DNA of 64,000 nt from Sphaerosporella brunnea. Its lineage: Eukaryota > Ascomycota > Pezizomycetes > Pezizales > Pyronemataceae. Both the position numbers and the translations under genes were made by a program. Where the stretch lies: contig VXIS01000006.1 in the NCBI GenBank assembly GCA_008704415.1, positions 1 to 64,000 of the forward strand, in the 5' to 3' direction. The notes beneath the pieces are model-generated. The model had not been told where the DNA came from. It made no database searches and saw only the letters and a program-made list of their open reading frames with translations. Shown here one piece after another: positions 19,465-32,930 of the stretch (its first letter is position 1; every line of letters starts with the position of its first letter).

Positions 19465-22400
19465 GGGCAGTGGGAGGTGGCTACAGTCTTTTCCGCCGTT
19501 TATGTGTTGCGATTTCCTTGATTTTCTTTCCTTAAGAGAGCCGCAGCCCCCAGTAGTAGGCTCTGTTCCTAAGGGGTAGCACAGTCTCTCTTCTCTATAT
19601 ATGCCATGGCCGCAAGCGGCCGAATGCAATATGATTGAAACGAAAAAAAAAAAATTGTGCTGGGTGCAGGTAATCGATATCCGCCGCTGCGATTGACTCA
19701 CTACCTAGCCCTCCGGGGCAAAATTATCACCAAGCAGCGATGTGTGTTCTTTAGCCCTCAACAGTGTGTGTAAATCGGTTGTCCATTATACTCTACAGCA
19801 CGGATCCGTTCTTTTTTGAGTAGCAGTGACCGCGGCCTTTCCCTGGTGCACAGTGCAGAAGAACCGTGGAAACAACTAACCACATGCGAAATATGACTGT
19901 GAGCATTGTGATGTTTACAAAGGCACATGCTTACAAAATGTGTCTGAAGTGGGCGCACAATGCATCACGCACGACAGCCACCATGGCCGGTAAGCAGTGG
20001 AAGCCTTCCGCGGGCTTGACTATAGGAATCCGGTCTCATGCCGGGAGACGTTCCGCGGTAGCATTGGGGACAGGTTGCATTCCATGTGAACGGTAACCGA
20101 AGATTTTATCAACGAGCCTGTTATCCAGGAAGACAGAGTTCGCAGGACTCAACCATGGTCAGTCAAATATGACCCGGCATTCATGGCTGAGCCTTGCAAT
20201 GCCGGTACACCAAACCCGCGAAGGACTATCGATTGTTGCAGACAACTACCATTGGCCACACGCCGCAAGTTCCATAGAACGCGGCAACGAACCAAATCAG
20301 GCTGACAGAAATTCCGCAATGCATCATGCCACAGCCCCAAAGCCACACAGCCGCACAGAGGTTTCTACTCTCAACCCGCCGATCAATCCCCCCTAGGCGA
20401 AGTGATGGGTACAAAGAGTTGAATGTGTCGCGGCGCGAGCACGCGGAACGTTATCTGCCATTGCGTGACGGCCGGGGGGTTTGCGATTCGACTGTGTTTG
20501 GGCCGCGGAATTTGCCGAGCATGAGATTCTTGCCCTAGGTGCTGGTATTTGGCAGAATCACGCAGGCGTGGAAGCTGTTGAAGGAGAAACGGAATGATCA
20601 CGTCATCCGCAGTCCGAAGAGGACGAAACATAAATAGGACCATGGGCACAACGTGGTGGACAGTGCCGCTGGAGAAAGGAAACACGTGCGCACTTAGGTG
20701 AGAAAATGGAGGGGTTGGTTGTTTGTGAAATCATCTCAATCCATGTAGTGTTATGCTTGGGATTCCAACTGTACCCACGGCTCACTGCGTGGAACGGTGC
20801 ACGCTTTCCTGTCTGCGCAGCGGTAGCAATATCAACATCAACATTCCACGCTACCATCGTACAGTGCTTCAGTCGCGGGAAAGTGTGGGACCTGGTACTG
20901 AGTATTCGCACAAACGGGGCCAAGTAAACGTACCGAGGATTGAAGGCAACGTTAATGCTATTCGAGCCACGCGTACTGTTCGTCCACTAATTGCAATAAC
21001 GCGCTGACCCGTGGGCCGGGCTATGTGTATCCCTCAAATGCTGCAATTTGTTACTGTCACTGGAAGTGTGCGTGACCCAAGGCTAGGGCCCGGTGCGCGC
21101 GGTTCTATGTTCAGGATGGCCCGTGCAGAATGCCTGTGCGTTTATAGCAATCCGGCCAGGAATTGCACTGGAGAGAGATGTCATTCAATGTGGGTGATTA
21201 CATACAAATATATTATAACTTTTCTCAGTTAAGGAGATGAGCAGTACGCTCCATTGGTGGCCAGTGGCACCAGCTACGAGCTCGAAAATTGTACGAACAA
21301 AGCTCGTGACTGAACGTACAATGTCCAGACTACTGGAAACACATACGAATAGGTGACACTATGGCACTCTCTGCATGTCTGCAGAGCCTATCACAGGGAG
21401 CCCCAAGTGACACAGGCGGGACAAGGCAACAACGACCCCGAAGATGTCGCACATGGCGAAAAGAAGCCAGCATATAGTTGCCATGGAAATCGGAAATACA
21501 TACCGGTAGGAAAAGCATCCTGAGCTTGCTGCCGCCGCCCCACAACCCGCACCAACCGCCTCCTTGTCCTTACTTTCCGCGCTGTGGCCCCAAACATGAC
21601 ATTCTGAAGTCCTCTGACTCACTACCAGGAACAGAATGAACTGCTATCGGTCGCTGATGGAGTGGGGGCGGTTGACACCGTCCGAGACGCAAGCCGACCC
21701 ACGTTTATGGCCGCATGGCAGCGAACGACAGGCTCGTACGGGTCGTGGAGCGAAATGTCGAGTTGTGATGGTGGGTACTAAATGGATGGCGAAAACCACC
21801 CCCGCATCGATGATGGAATGTAACTGGCTTCTTAAGCAGCCGGCTGCTTGCGCGTCTTCGCGCACCAGCGGGGTGTATCTTTGCTCAGTGAGATCCAGTG
21901 AATGCACACTGGCCAGATCATCGTCTATATTCTTTCCAAACCAACACCTGGAACAGGGTGCATAAGAAGCCGGCGAGGTACACACGACCGCACCACCGCT
22001 GTCTGGCAATTGGTGAATATCCACCCCGGCTATCACGTTCATTTACTTAAGAAACCACCCCACCCCATCGCCTCCCTTCGCTTCACCCCCCCAGCGCCTC
22101 CCACTTCCCACGAAGGTGTCCGCACGCAACCATCAGCGCCAACTCTACCACATGCTGTATGCGTGGCCAGTCCTTGCGCATCGGCGACGCTTTCTCACAA
22201 CTGCGACGCCGGCGACAGAGATGTTACCCGGGAGAAGGAAGCCAAGATGAAATCATGCAAAGCATCAGGTGGGACAGCGCTCCGCCGCATCGCTGACAGC
22301 CCGCGAGTTTGGTGCCGGGGTCTTCGGTGATAACAGCACCGGGTGCGGGTGTGAGTAACGTTCTGAGAGTTGGCGTGATCTTTCCGGTGCTTGCCAGGGA

Positions 22401-22628
22401 CGCCATAGATATTGATCTGGGACCCGGAAGCAACCTCGAGCTCGTGTGAGTTGGTTTCGGATCCAGTGGTTGTTCACACTTCGACCATACCCGCTGTATG
22501 TTGTCCGGCCCAGCCATTGTAACCTCGAGTTGTTGAGCCAATGGTCATATCTCACTGCATAGCCGGAGTCCAACGTGGTGGTACCTGGATGTTTTCTGGA
22601 GGAGAGGATGTCCGTTGGCACTGCAAAC

Positions 22629-22974
22629 CAGTGATGCACATGAGACGAGAATTCTCGCCGATGGTCTCGGTCTCACGAGAATCGAGCGGTCTCGACAAGT
22701 CTCGCCGTTCTCGTGACAGTCTCGACATTCTCGACAGGTCTCGTCATTCTCGCCCGTTCTCGCCAGTTCTCGGTTGTCCGTGGGTTTGCCACATTGATTT
22801 TTATCAGGCGATTCTCGACGGGTCTCGCCAGGTCTCGCCATTCTCATTCATTCTCGCCATTCTCGAGAGGTCTCGCCATTCTCCGTCATTCTCGCCATTC
22901 TCAAGCGGTCTCGGTCGTTCTCGCCGTGTCTCGATCATTCTCAGTTTCGTCTCGTGGTCTCGTGTGCATCACTG
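22629..22974. mobile_element. hAT-type MITE (right arm)
   Basis: Mirror of 12470-12809, flanked by the complementary target duplication CTGCAAAC (22621-22628 and 22975-22982). It is 346 bp against 340 bp in the left arm. The differences are single-base gains and losses in the GAGA-rich body. Confidence 0.85.
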
Positions 22975-23226
22975 CTGCAAACCTTGCTGAAACTGGTGAA
23001 CGTTGTTGTTGTTTCATACCGTAGGCGGTGGGCAATGGAATTTTTGAAAGCGATGCGTCACAGGTGCAATACATTCGCGGAAGGGTAATCTTGGTTAGTT
23101 CGGGCCAGGTTGGCAGTCACCCGTGATGCAATCATTTCAGAACTACGAGGTCAACGACATATTATTATGCCTGCGGTGTCACAACATCCTTTTGATGTCG
23201 CAGTTTCCAGAGCGGCCCCCCCAGTC

Positions 23227-23819
23227 TCAGAACTGCTTATCGTCAGCAGCGCCACCGTCAGAAATCGTTCCTCCACCGCCTTGGCCTGATTTATGCTCAT
23301 AGGCGAGCAACATTCCGTAAAAATCAATCGCGGTGGTCTTTTCATCACCCAGAGCTTTGACGTAGTGGATGACCCTAGCCATGCCCAGCGCACGGCACGG
23401 ATCGCCCTGTGCAATCATGATTATGAATTCGACATCCATGGCCGGAAGACCGTTGAGGGATTCACCAATTGCAGCCCCCAACGCGCCGATTGCATCGGCG
23501 TCGGATGCCCACGTGGAGACCTTGGTGAAGCCCATTCCCTGATCGGCGAAGCTGTTCGAAGGTATGGCGGTGCCAGAGGCATCCGGAATGGCGGCATTCG
23601 TCGCGGTGCCGGGGGGTGCATGGCCGTAGTATACCTCGTACTCGCGCATGTCGTCCTGGTTGATCGGGACGGACTGGGCAGAGGCCTCCATCAATTAGTC
23701 GCGAAACATCCCTTCACGAGGAACCAACATACCTTGAAGATCTGCTCGCCAGTAGCAGCAGGCGGAGCCACACCACCGCCATAGGCGGATCCCGCGTTGC
23801 TTGAAGTGTCGCACTGCAT
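23227..23819 (-). CDS. Unrecognised 177-aa protein, two exons (right arm)
   Basis: Mirror of 11633-12225: exon 1 23733-23819 (ATG at 23819), intron 23674-23732, exon 2 23227-23673. The frame is intact. Confidence 0.65.
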
Positions 23820-26800
23820 AGCGCTTGTTTGATCGAGAATTATCGTCGGTTCGCGTAGTCGTTCGTGTGACGTTTGTGTGACGGGGGACTGAGGTTGCGA
23901 ACGAAGAGCTCAGGAATAGGAAGCAGGATCAGAAGTAGTGGGCCTGCAGAGTTGAGGTACCGTGGGCCGGGGATTTGAAGGATGTGACTGCAATGTTGGC
24001 TCCCTGACTCACGATGTGCACGTCCGAGGAATCGCTGTGACAAGCCCTAGTTTGTGGGCGAATGCAATGCGGGCAGGATACAATGGTTCTCGGCGTTCGT
24101 GACGCCGAGCTCAGGTTGATCGGATGGGAGCTGTTGATACATACCATCAGATCCCAGCATCAGAGCCATGCTGCTATACTCATTCTGACTGCGGTCAACA
24201 ATCTGGTATTCGCGGGCTAGCAGTTCAGGAGCTGGACGGTCTGTTCTTACTGCGGGGCTGCCTCAAAGTGTAGCCCACTTGCCATAAGACAGAGCGGAGA
24301 CCTTGTTGATGCAAGCCATTCATATTCTAGACTGTTGGCCGGGAGAAGGCATATCATATCAATCACCCGTCCGTTGATGCACATCGTATGGTGTTGAACA
24401 GTTGAAGTCTTTATAGAGCGTATTTTCGTCGAACTTGAATTAGATCTGGCGCTTGGGGACGGCGGCGACTGCAAGTTCGCACTGGGCCTCAACCTGCACA
24501 AACACGCCCGCCGTACCTGCTCTGGTGGAGTTCATCTCAATTACTGTCCAGGCAACGCAGACGGTGCCCATAGATAACTGCGCCTATGAAGATGGAGAAC
24601 AGTTGATGTAGATCGTACCGTATAGCTGCATCCCTGACGCCGCCAATAGCAAGGCGCTCACCGCGTGGAGGGGGTAGTGCACAGCGCTGGAGTGAGTACA
24701 CGGTAGCTCCTCACCCACAAGACGTTTTGTTACAGAATACGTTGAGTGTAAAGAAACGCATGAATCGCCGGAATAATTAAACTTCTCCACTGCGTCCAGC
24801 CCGATTCCTCTGCTCATCACCTTTCGTAGCGCCGACTATTTTGATTGTATATTCCAGAGGTGGCTGAATCCGGAGTGCTCAGGCCTGGTAGCATCAACCA
24901 TCAGCGCCGCATCCGGGTGGATCACAGGCGGGGTTGTGTTTATAGTGAGTCCGCAACCGCAGACGTGCTTTTCGTGTATTCACACTGTCTCCCGCTGCTG
25001 GTTTCGGATGTTGGCGTTCAGTTTGTTTGTAATCAGGGTTGTTGTGCGTACGCGACTGCGAACGATCGTGACACACCCCCACTCTTTTCCTGGCCTCCCT
25101 CTTATCGATACGACCCCTGCGGCTACCCTACCAGCAGGAGGAAAAATGTAACAGGAGGTAATAAACAGCCCTGTAACCAGGAGAAACAAATGCACCGCGA
25201 CCACCTAACTCCGCCTCCATCATATTCGGACGATGGCCATGACTCACCCTAACGCCAGCGTGTCGCGGGACCTACCTCAGTGTGAGGTTGGACAGGTTCC
25301 GGGTTTACTGGATGCTGCGGCGAGCCGGCCGCGAGCGGCGCAAGTGAAGTTGCGATTGCAACGCTCCAGTGCGGCGCGTGCATCAGCGAACAGGGTGTAA
25401 CACTGCTCTTTCTCCAACCGCTGCTTAGAGCTGTGGACGGCTCGCATGATGGGGTGGACGTTTGTGTTGTTGACCGCCTTGTTGGTGCCGGGATGGTGAC
25501 TATGGTCAATATAGAACGGCCACAGATCAGGTCGTGGCCAGTATGTGAGACCCGTGTTGGCGCCAGTCCAGGGCTATGGGTTGGGGTCCTCAGGGACAGC
25601 AATGCGATTGCACAGCAGACCTGGCCATACTCTACCCTGGACACATCTGGCCAAGCAGTCTTGCGGTCGCTCTTCCACGACCGGGCCACCTGCCTACCCC
25701 CACTACATTTCCGACCAGCGATCAGAGTGCCCCAGACCATCATTTCGGGGGTATCTTTCTTCTCCAGCTCCGCAGAATCGCGAAGACAGTCCATCAAGGC
25801 AGTTCCACGGGCTACCATTATTTGCTTGGGCCGATCGGCAGTAGCTGTAGCCGGGCACATCATCAACCGCAGTTGCCGTTTCCGGGGTGCGACTGACGTC
25901 AACCGTTGATTGTGGCATTCGAGGGCAACTAGGATCAGGGTGTCTTCGGGGATAAATACGTTTCAAATTGCCACGATAATCATTGTTCCCAGCATATGCC
26001 ACGTGGCGGGAAACTATACACAATGTTGCAATCAATCAAACCTCCGTGCACATGGAATGAAATTTTTTGATCTTTCCGACATGGTGCGAGTCACGCCGCA
26101 TTGCTTCTAGCACTGGCAGGGTGTATCGAAAACCGAGGTTCTGCTGGTAGGAACCGCCAATATCAGTGCTTTAAGCTTTCCCGATCTAGCGCAGTCTCCA
26201 CACGTTCAATGGCGTCTGATATAGGTTGATATTAGGTCAACAGGAAGACAAAAAGCCAAAGCCGGCTGTCTTAAGCAGCCAGCCCGGAGTTCGAAATGCG
26301 AAGCCAGTCTGGCAGCTGGTACAGCCCCGCCGTAAAAAAGAGAGTCTGAATTAGTGAAAAGATCTGCTCGGCGCCTCATGCTCCCCAATTGTTTCCATCT
26401 CCTTCATCGCGCGCAGTAAAGTCTCCACCTGACCAGGCATACTGTGAACGTGAATCCACACTATCCAAAATCGGCACCACTGCAATTCTACAGGGGGTAC
26501 CAAAAACCTAGCAGGCACCACCGGGGTAGTGGCCAGTCAGTTCCCAATCGACAGAGCTCGCTGACGGTGGGCGCTGGTGATGAACATAGCGGAACCTCTA
26601 GCATACCCGACCATTCACGGAATCAAGCCGGACTAAGACATATTCAATCAGTCACAACGGGATCTGAATATCACAAGCTATGACCGCACGTGTGCCAGTA
26701 TGGAAGCATGTTTGGAAACCCAATTTGTGTACCGCTACTCGAATGACTCCATAGGACGACAGAAAAGGTTTTTGCAACCTACCGTACGATAGCAGTCCTA

Positions 26801-26971
26801 AGTGGATGGCGGGGGCAGAAAGCTCATAACAGCAGGTCGACAATGTTCTTATTATCGGGCATTGTTTTTTTGCAATTGTCTAGTTCATATTGAACAGGCT
26901 ACTGGCTTCAACCTTTGTCGTTGGTGTCAATCGCATTGCCGCCAGGCTTTGCTCGTATCAGGGAATAGTCA

Positions 26972-28173
26972 AGCTCCAGCTGTCTTACACCCACAGCTTC
27001 AGGATTTCCGCGGCTGGACCCTTTCGTAACAGCACGCGTTCCGACCTTCTTGCTACTTCTCTTTCCGGTGATGCTGTCTGTTCTTAATCACGTCGTAGCG
27101 CCGGGTTCATAACCTGTTCACTCTCTTTGGCAAAACTGGCTCTCTGAGCCTGTCACTACGCCAAAAGCAGCTGTCTCACTAGCCATCAACCATTCTATCA
27201 CAATCTAGGAAAGCCGGCCTTGGAATGTGGCGTGCAGTAGCATGTGGATGACATTCCGATATCAACAGCACACAATCGGTGCTTGTTATCCCCTCAGCTT
27301 CAGACGTTTCGACCTTCTGGCCAGACTGACGGTTCTTCTTTTGGTCCCCCTTTTGTTTGGGCGGTTTCGTTTCATGTGGACCATCATTCCGCAGTACCAG
27401 CGACTGGCGCCTTCTCCTTTTCCACCCGCGGCCTACATTGCAGCATCGGTTGCTGCAGCCACTTTCGAAGCAGGGGCCGCATCAGTCGCTGTTACCATCT
27501 TCATAGTACGCAATGGTCTCTCACATTCTTGCATTTGCTTGTGGATCTTTGCCGATCCGCAGTCGTCGGCATCTATCAGATCCATGATTTCAGTACGCCG
27601 GTGACACCAACGCGCATCGTCGTCGAGGCCGTTATGTATTATAGTCGCCAGCAACTTGTTGTTAGTGATGGACACGAGCCGAAAGTGTCGCAATCCATTC
27701 GCTTCGTTTTCAGTAGTGCAGTGAGTCCTGCCATTGCATTTCGCTTTGCAGGCAGTTTGTATTCCTCAGCAAGAGCTTCCCAGCAGGCTTTTGCTGAGTT
27801 GAGGGTTCCGTCATCTTCGTATTTGATCACTGTAGACTCCGCGGTACCGGTTGACGTCAGTGGTGTAGCGATACCAATAGTTAAGATAGGGTGGATCATC
27901 GCATTGCGGTTCGTCCTTGTCTGTTGAAATGACCGTTTATCCAGCGGTACCGTCGGCGGTTTCGGGGCCAGATATCAGATCGGAAAGACCTGCACCCTCC
28001 AGATGCCGTTTCATGGCTTTCACCCACACCGGGTAGTTGCCACCTTGAAGCAACGGTACTGCCTCTGCGGTGCGGCGCCCATGGAAAGTCGTTGCGGCGC
28101 CATGTTTTTTCAGTTCGTTTCTGAGAGTTGCTTCCTCTGGCCTCTTTTGTCGGCGTTTTCGCAACCCGTTCAT
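26972..28173 (-). pseudogene. Decayed copia-type Gag (right arm), with one flanking hairpin
   Basis: Mirror of 7279-8180 (here 27272-28173, minus strand) plus the fourth AGCTGT hairpin (26972-27000). The frames and frame breaks match those of the left copy. Confidence 0.6.
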
Positions 28174-28177
28174 TTCG

Positions 28178-28326
28178 AGTTCCAGCTGTTTATACCAACA
28201 GCTCCGGGATCGCGTTTTTTGTTAAACATCAGCTGTTTATACCCACAGCGCTGGTTTCTTGTCGTGCTATTCTCTTTTGCCGTCCTCCGCGAAAGATAGC
28301 TCCAGCTGTCAGTATCCACAGCTTCG
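28178..28326. repeat. Three AGCTGT...ACAGCT hairpins (right arm)
   Basis: Mirror of 7126-7274. Confidence 0.7.
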
Positions 28327-28803
28327 GGTTCTCGTTGAACTAATGACACTGGCGGTGCGCGGTATGCAATATCTCATGATGAGAGCAGTAGAGCAGTGGC
28401 ATTGAGATGCTTCCCGGCCGAGAGAGAACGGGCCACGGCACATCCTACCCGCCAACCGACTCCGGAACCCTGCGAGGCCCGTTATGACGCCAGAGGCATT
28501 ATCGAGGGATTGACGTGAACACCACCACCCGCTGTAAACCTCATAGGCACGTGAATTCCCAGCGGGGCCATCGCCGCTCATTAACAGCGTGTTCCATGCA
28601 TGGCAAAAGGCTAGGATCACCAGCGGATGCACCGGGATTTTGAGGCGGCGACGCGTAGAGTTTCTAATCCATCGCGTTTGAAAACCTCAATCGAACGGTG
28701 AACCAACCTGGTGTCGGTGCGGATGGTGCTACTTCGCTGGCGCCGGACAGCTAATCTTTGCAGATCCCTAAGCGTTGCCCGTGTATTCGTAGGGCTAATT
28801 CTG

Positions 28804-28881
28804 ATGGTGATTTTTTGGGGCCGCACAGGGGGTTTGCACCCCAAGCACTACGCCAGCCCATATCTAACTTCATGGTGATTT
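28804..28881 (-). repeat. tRNA-Cys-like insert with 10-bp direct repeats (right arm)
   Basis: Mirror of 6571-6648; direct repeats read ATGGTGATTT on the plus strand. Confidence 0.5.
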
Positions 28882-29060
28882 GAATATGTATAGTGAGTGT
28901 GTCACGAGTACAAAATAACGCAAAACGTCCTCACCAGGGCCCAAACCTCTGAGTGCGTTTTACCCCAGCTTCATTCCTCAAACCCTCTTCACACCGATTA
29001 GGCCCATCACCGTCTTCATTTCCAAGTCTCCTCAACCGCAACCTCCGCAACACAGCAACC

Positions 29061-29665
29061 ATGACCTCCCCGCTTAACACCAACTCACTTTACAAAGCCT
29101 CCTTGCAGCGTCTGCTCACTGTAAGTGCAGTCCCCTTTCCTCGCCGCAAGCATCCCTAACCCCCTTTAGGAGCTGGAGTTCCTCCACACCAACAACCTCG
29201 TCACCGACGAGGCGCACACCGCCATTCAGCAGAGCCTTGCGAGCGCTGGCGAGAAGCTGCAGATTGCGCCGCCGAAAATCACGACGAGACTCAAGCACAG
29301 CCGCACCGGGCCACCCAGCCCAACAGTTCAGCCTGCGAAACACGCGAGAACAATCTCCCCGCCGACTCGAAACACGCGCCCACAATGGAATAATGCAACA
29401 GTAAGTTGCTTACAGCCTTTCTGGACCCTTTTTTTCTGGAGATCCATATTGGAAGAACGTCGTGATAATTTTGTCGTTGCTTAGCGTGGCCTCACGGCCG
29501 AAGCGGTCCTTTTCTGGATCTGCTTCCGAGGACGACGACCGTGCTTTGACAAAGAAAACGGCAAAAAAGAAACAAAAAAGCACCAGTTTGTGGGACGTGT
29601 CCGCGGCGGCGATGGTGCGGTCGGGTAGCTGGCAAAGAACAAGTTTCGCATGGGAAACTAGGTGA
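29061..29665 (+). CDS. SH3-like protein, tandem copy A (right arm)
   Basis: Mirror of 5787-6391. Exon 1 29061-29120, intron 29121-29169, exon 2 29170-29400, GTAAGT donor at 29401, possible acceptor at 29484 and a C-terminal frame to 29665. The third junction is unresolved, as in the left copy. Confidence 0.45.
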
Positions 29666-30057
29666 CGTGCTCTGGGGTAATGCGAACAGCCAGGGAGCAT
29701 TGAAATAAAGTTGGTTTTTGTTTTCTTGTGTGCGAGGCGGCGTTGGGCGCCTTGGAAGTAAACTTCCCGGGTGTGACAGCCCAATCTGTACCGTGTGACG
29801 CCCAGTGAGTCTGCTTTTCGTCCGAATAGCCACTTCTGCGCCACCACCCCAGGGCCAAACACTGGCACCAGCAGCTGGTACTCTCAGCAGAGGTGCTGCA
29901 CACACTCCAAGCATTTGCGCCGTCCATGTATTTCACCCCGCTTCAGCCACAGGGCTCCACCTTGCGCGCACGCGGTTTGGAACTGTCATGTAGGGACTGG
30001 CTACAAGGCTGTTTACCGTTGACTTCCTTTCAATCCCTCCTGCGTCCAACAACACGG

Positions 30058-30509
30058 ATGTGGTCATATCCTGATATTGGTGGTCATCTGGTCGACCATT
30101 CGCTTGCACCCGTAAGCACCCCATTCCACTGCCCCAGCATACCTAACCCCCTCTATCACAGGAGCTGGAGTTTCACCACACCAACAACCTTGTCACCGAC
30201 GACGCGCACGGCAGCATCCAGACGAGCCTTGTGCGCACCCGCGAGAAGCGGCACATCGCCAAGTTCGTGGTCACTTGCGTCTTCGCGCACACCAAGAAGG
30301 GTGAGGTGGAGTTGCAGGTCGATAATGGTGCGGTGGTGGAGGTCTTGGATGATGCTACAAGCACTGGTTCATGGGACGTGTCCGCGGCGGCGATGGCCGG
30401 AGAAGCCACAAAAATGATCGTGAACTTATGTCTTTCCCTTTGTGCAATCTTACCAGTTACGAATTTCCCTGGTGCGCCTCTTAGATCACGCCCGTCTGTG
30501 GACACTTGA
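30058..30509 (+). CDS. SH3-like protein, tandem copy B (right arm)
   Basis: Mirror of 4943-5394. Exon 1 30058-30111, intron 30112-30161, exon 2 30162-30509; 133 aa. Confidence 0.5.
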
Positions 30510-30613
30510 GGTCCAGGCCAACGGTAGATCTGTGTATACAGCCCTCATGTCATGGCCGCAAGCGAATACAGGATGATTAAAACAAAACAAAAATCGAGCC
30601 TGTTATCGCAACG

Positions 30614-30832
30614 ATGCAGGAACATAACGACAGAATCGAGGTTGATTATTGTATCTGGCCTTCCCAGGACCCCACGAAACCCGGCCCGCACGGCCTGCAC
30701 TACATGATGGCCCCACTCCGGGACAATAAACCCCGGATGGGCGAGGAACATGGCGAGCCGGGGCTTTCGCAACCCCGCGACCGGTACTACCTCGCATCTG
30801 CTACTATGGTGCAGGCGGTTTGTAACCGATAG
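30614..30832 (+). CDS. Short unrecognised ORF (right arm)
   Basis: Mirror of 4620-4838, 72 aa. Confidence 0.3.
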   Translation: MQEHNDRIEVDYCIWPSQDPTKPGPHGLHYMMAPLRDNKPRMGEEHGEPGLSQPRDRYYLASATMVQAVCNR

Positions 30833-31015
30833 TTCGGCAGGCCCCGGTGGTGAGAGCTGGGAAAACGACCACCACAAACAACGAAAGCAGATGCACGGTT
30901 GTGATGGTATCCTGATGTTTGATGCGCTCTAAAAGACTTTCACGATAGTTTTTCGATAAGGAAAAAAATCGGAACGTATTTCAAAAAGAGCGATCTGGCT
31001 TAACTTCATCGTAAA

Positions 31016-31598
31016 ATGCTCGGACCAGCTGTCAAAATGCTCGGACCAGCAGCCAAAGCCATGTTTGACATCATGATGTCAACACTTTCTGACTGCCTTT
31101 TGCACTGTTTGAGGATGCGGAGTCAATCACCAGCAACCCGAATCGCACACCAGCCTCCTCCAAATCCAGCAATGGCCGGACATCATCAGAGATATATGCA
31201 CTTGGAAAACATTAGACCCAGGAAGCGTTGGTAACCTCTGTTCTTTTGCTCTTATTTCGATAGCAATTTAATAATTCGTACTAATGGCGAGGTGCAGGAG
31301 GATGCTGGGTTGCGCCTGCCAGACAGAATCCGGAGGATTTGGAGAAGCCACCGTTGCACCCAGCGGAATCCGCAGCGGAACCCGGCAAAGTCAAGACCAA
31401 GAGGAAGAAGCCAGTTTTCTAGTAGATAAAGAAGAGATGGATGAATGTGAAGAAGAAGGTGGAGGAGAGGCGATGCAGACGGGGATGCTGATTCAGAACC
31501 GGGGCCACTTCCAGAACAAATCGCCCAAACTGGACTTTATCAACCAGGAGCTGAACTCCAAAAGAAGCCACCGAGTTGGCCGCGGATATCGGGTTTGA
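31016..31598 (+). other. Candidate two-exon gene, unrecognised (right arm)
   Basis: Mirror of 3854-4436. ATG 31016 sits in a 21-nt tandem duplication, and the acidic second frame ends at 31598. Confidence 0.3.
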
Positions 31599-31814
31599 AG
31601 AGGATTGAAATTCTTAAGGCGGGTGTGTATTTTGAAAAAAAATTAAAAATAATAACTAGTTAACGCATCTTTAGGCCTTGCAGACATCAAAAAGCTGCTT
31701 CTTTCCGCCCGGGAGGCATAGCATAGATGTTGTCTTAAGGGTCCGATGTCGCACAGGAAAGTCAAGCATAAGCGTAGATCACAGTCTTATTATGTGCAGC
31801 AACTACGTACTCTA

Positions 31815-32633
31815 CTATTCCGTACGTCTGTGTCTTAAGCAACGCGGGCCGGAGGGGTGGGGGTGTTGCCAACCTATCAAAAAATTAATTTCTAAAGACT
31901 CGCAAGCGGGCGATGCTGTACCCAGCGGAGTACCTGAGAGGCATAAACTCGGTAAAATTTGCCAGCCTCTCTGGTGGTGAGCTTTTTGTCTCGATTCGTC
32001 CATCGGCATAGTAACTCCATCGGGGTATCCAAATAGCTCAGGATCTCCATTGGTAGGCTGGCACCCGGTGCTTTGTACAGGAGCATCGGGCTGTATCTTG
32101 CGGTGTTTCTCCACTGCCGTCACCATTTTGGTAGCTACCGGGGAGCCTGCATAGGATGCGGAAATGCTGGAGGTGCCATTGCGCATGCCGCTCACCAAGT
32201 TCCCGCGCCTCGCCTTTGGATCGTCTGCTGGATATTCTTTCTCAAGGTACATGTAGTACCCGTGAACAGGCCATCACTGCCATTTAGCTGGTTGGTGCTC
32301 AACCTGAGCTTGTCGTGCGTGAAGAACTGCAACGCCAGCCACGGCACGTGGTTCCGCTTCCAATCTGACGTCTCTGAGTCCGGTTTTGCGCTGGTGATTC
32401 CGTCCGACAGCAGTTGCGGATCCGTCAACACAACGTGGTTCACCAGCGCTCCGCATCCCTGAGGAGGAAATGAAGAATTGCTGGCTCCATTGGAGAGGTT
32501 CAATCGCGGCGCCACAAACCCGAATTTCTGCTTGGACGGTGGATTTGGTGTTTTCGGGAGAGTGAGAAATTCCTTTGATGGCGGTGAGTTGATATCCTGC
32601 GTAACTGTCACCGTATACACTCCGTGGGATCAA
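31815..32633 (-). other. Coding-like region in several frames, unrecognised (right arm)
   Basis: Mirror of 2819-3637 with the same frame layout. Confidence 0.35.
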
Positions 32634-32768
32634 AAGAGCTCTCCCGCCCCGAGAGAAGAATGGAGGGCTAGTCCGCGACGGTGCCGAGTGTCTCGTTCGA
32701 ACTGACCGACTTTCGAAGGGGTCGAGTCGACTAGGGTACTTACCTATTTAACCCTACCTGCCTCCAGT

Positions 32769-32775
32769 TATAAAG
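32769..32775 (+). promoter_or_regulatory. TATA box of the F-box/ankyrin gene (right arm)
   Basis: TATAAAG, followed by a CT-rich leader to the ATG at 32931. Confidence 0.5.
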
Positions 32776-32930
32776 TAGCTTGCCTTCTGCGCAAGCAGCA
32801 TCTCACCTTACATTTCCCTGTTCCACCACCATCCCAACCCACTACTCCTATTAGTTCCTCAGCGTTCACTTCGTCTTTTGCCCTACCACCCTCCCCCACA
32901 TCTCGATCTTGACATCGTTGTTTTGCCGAT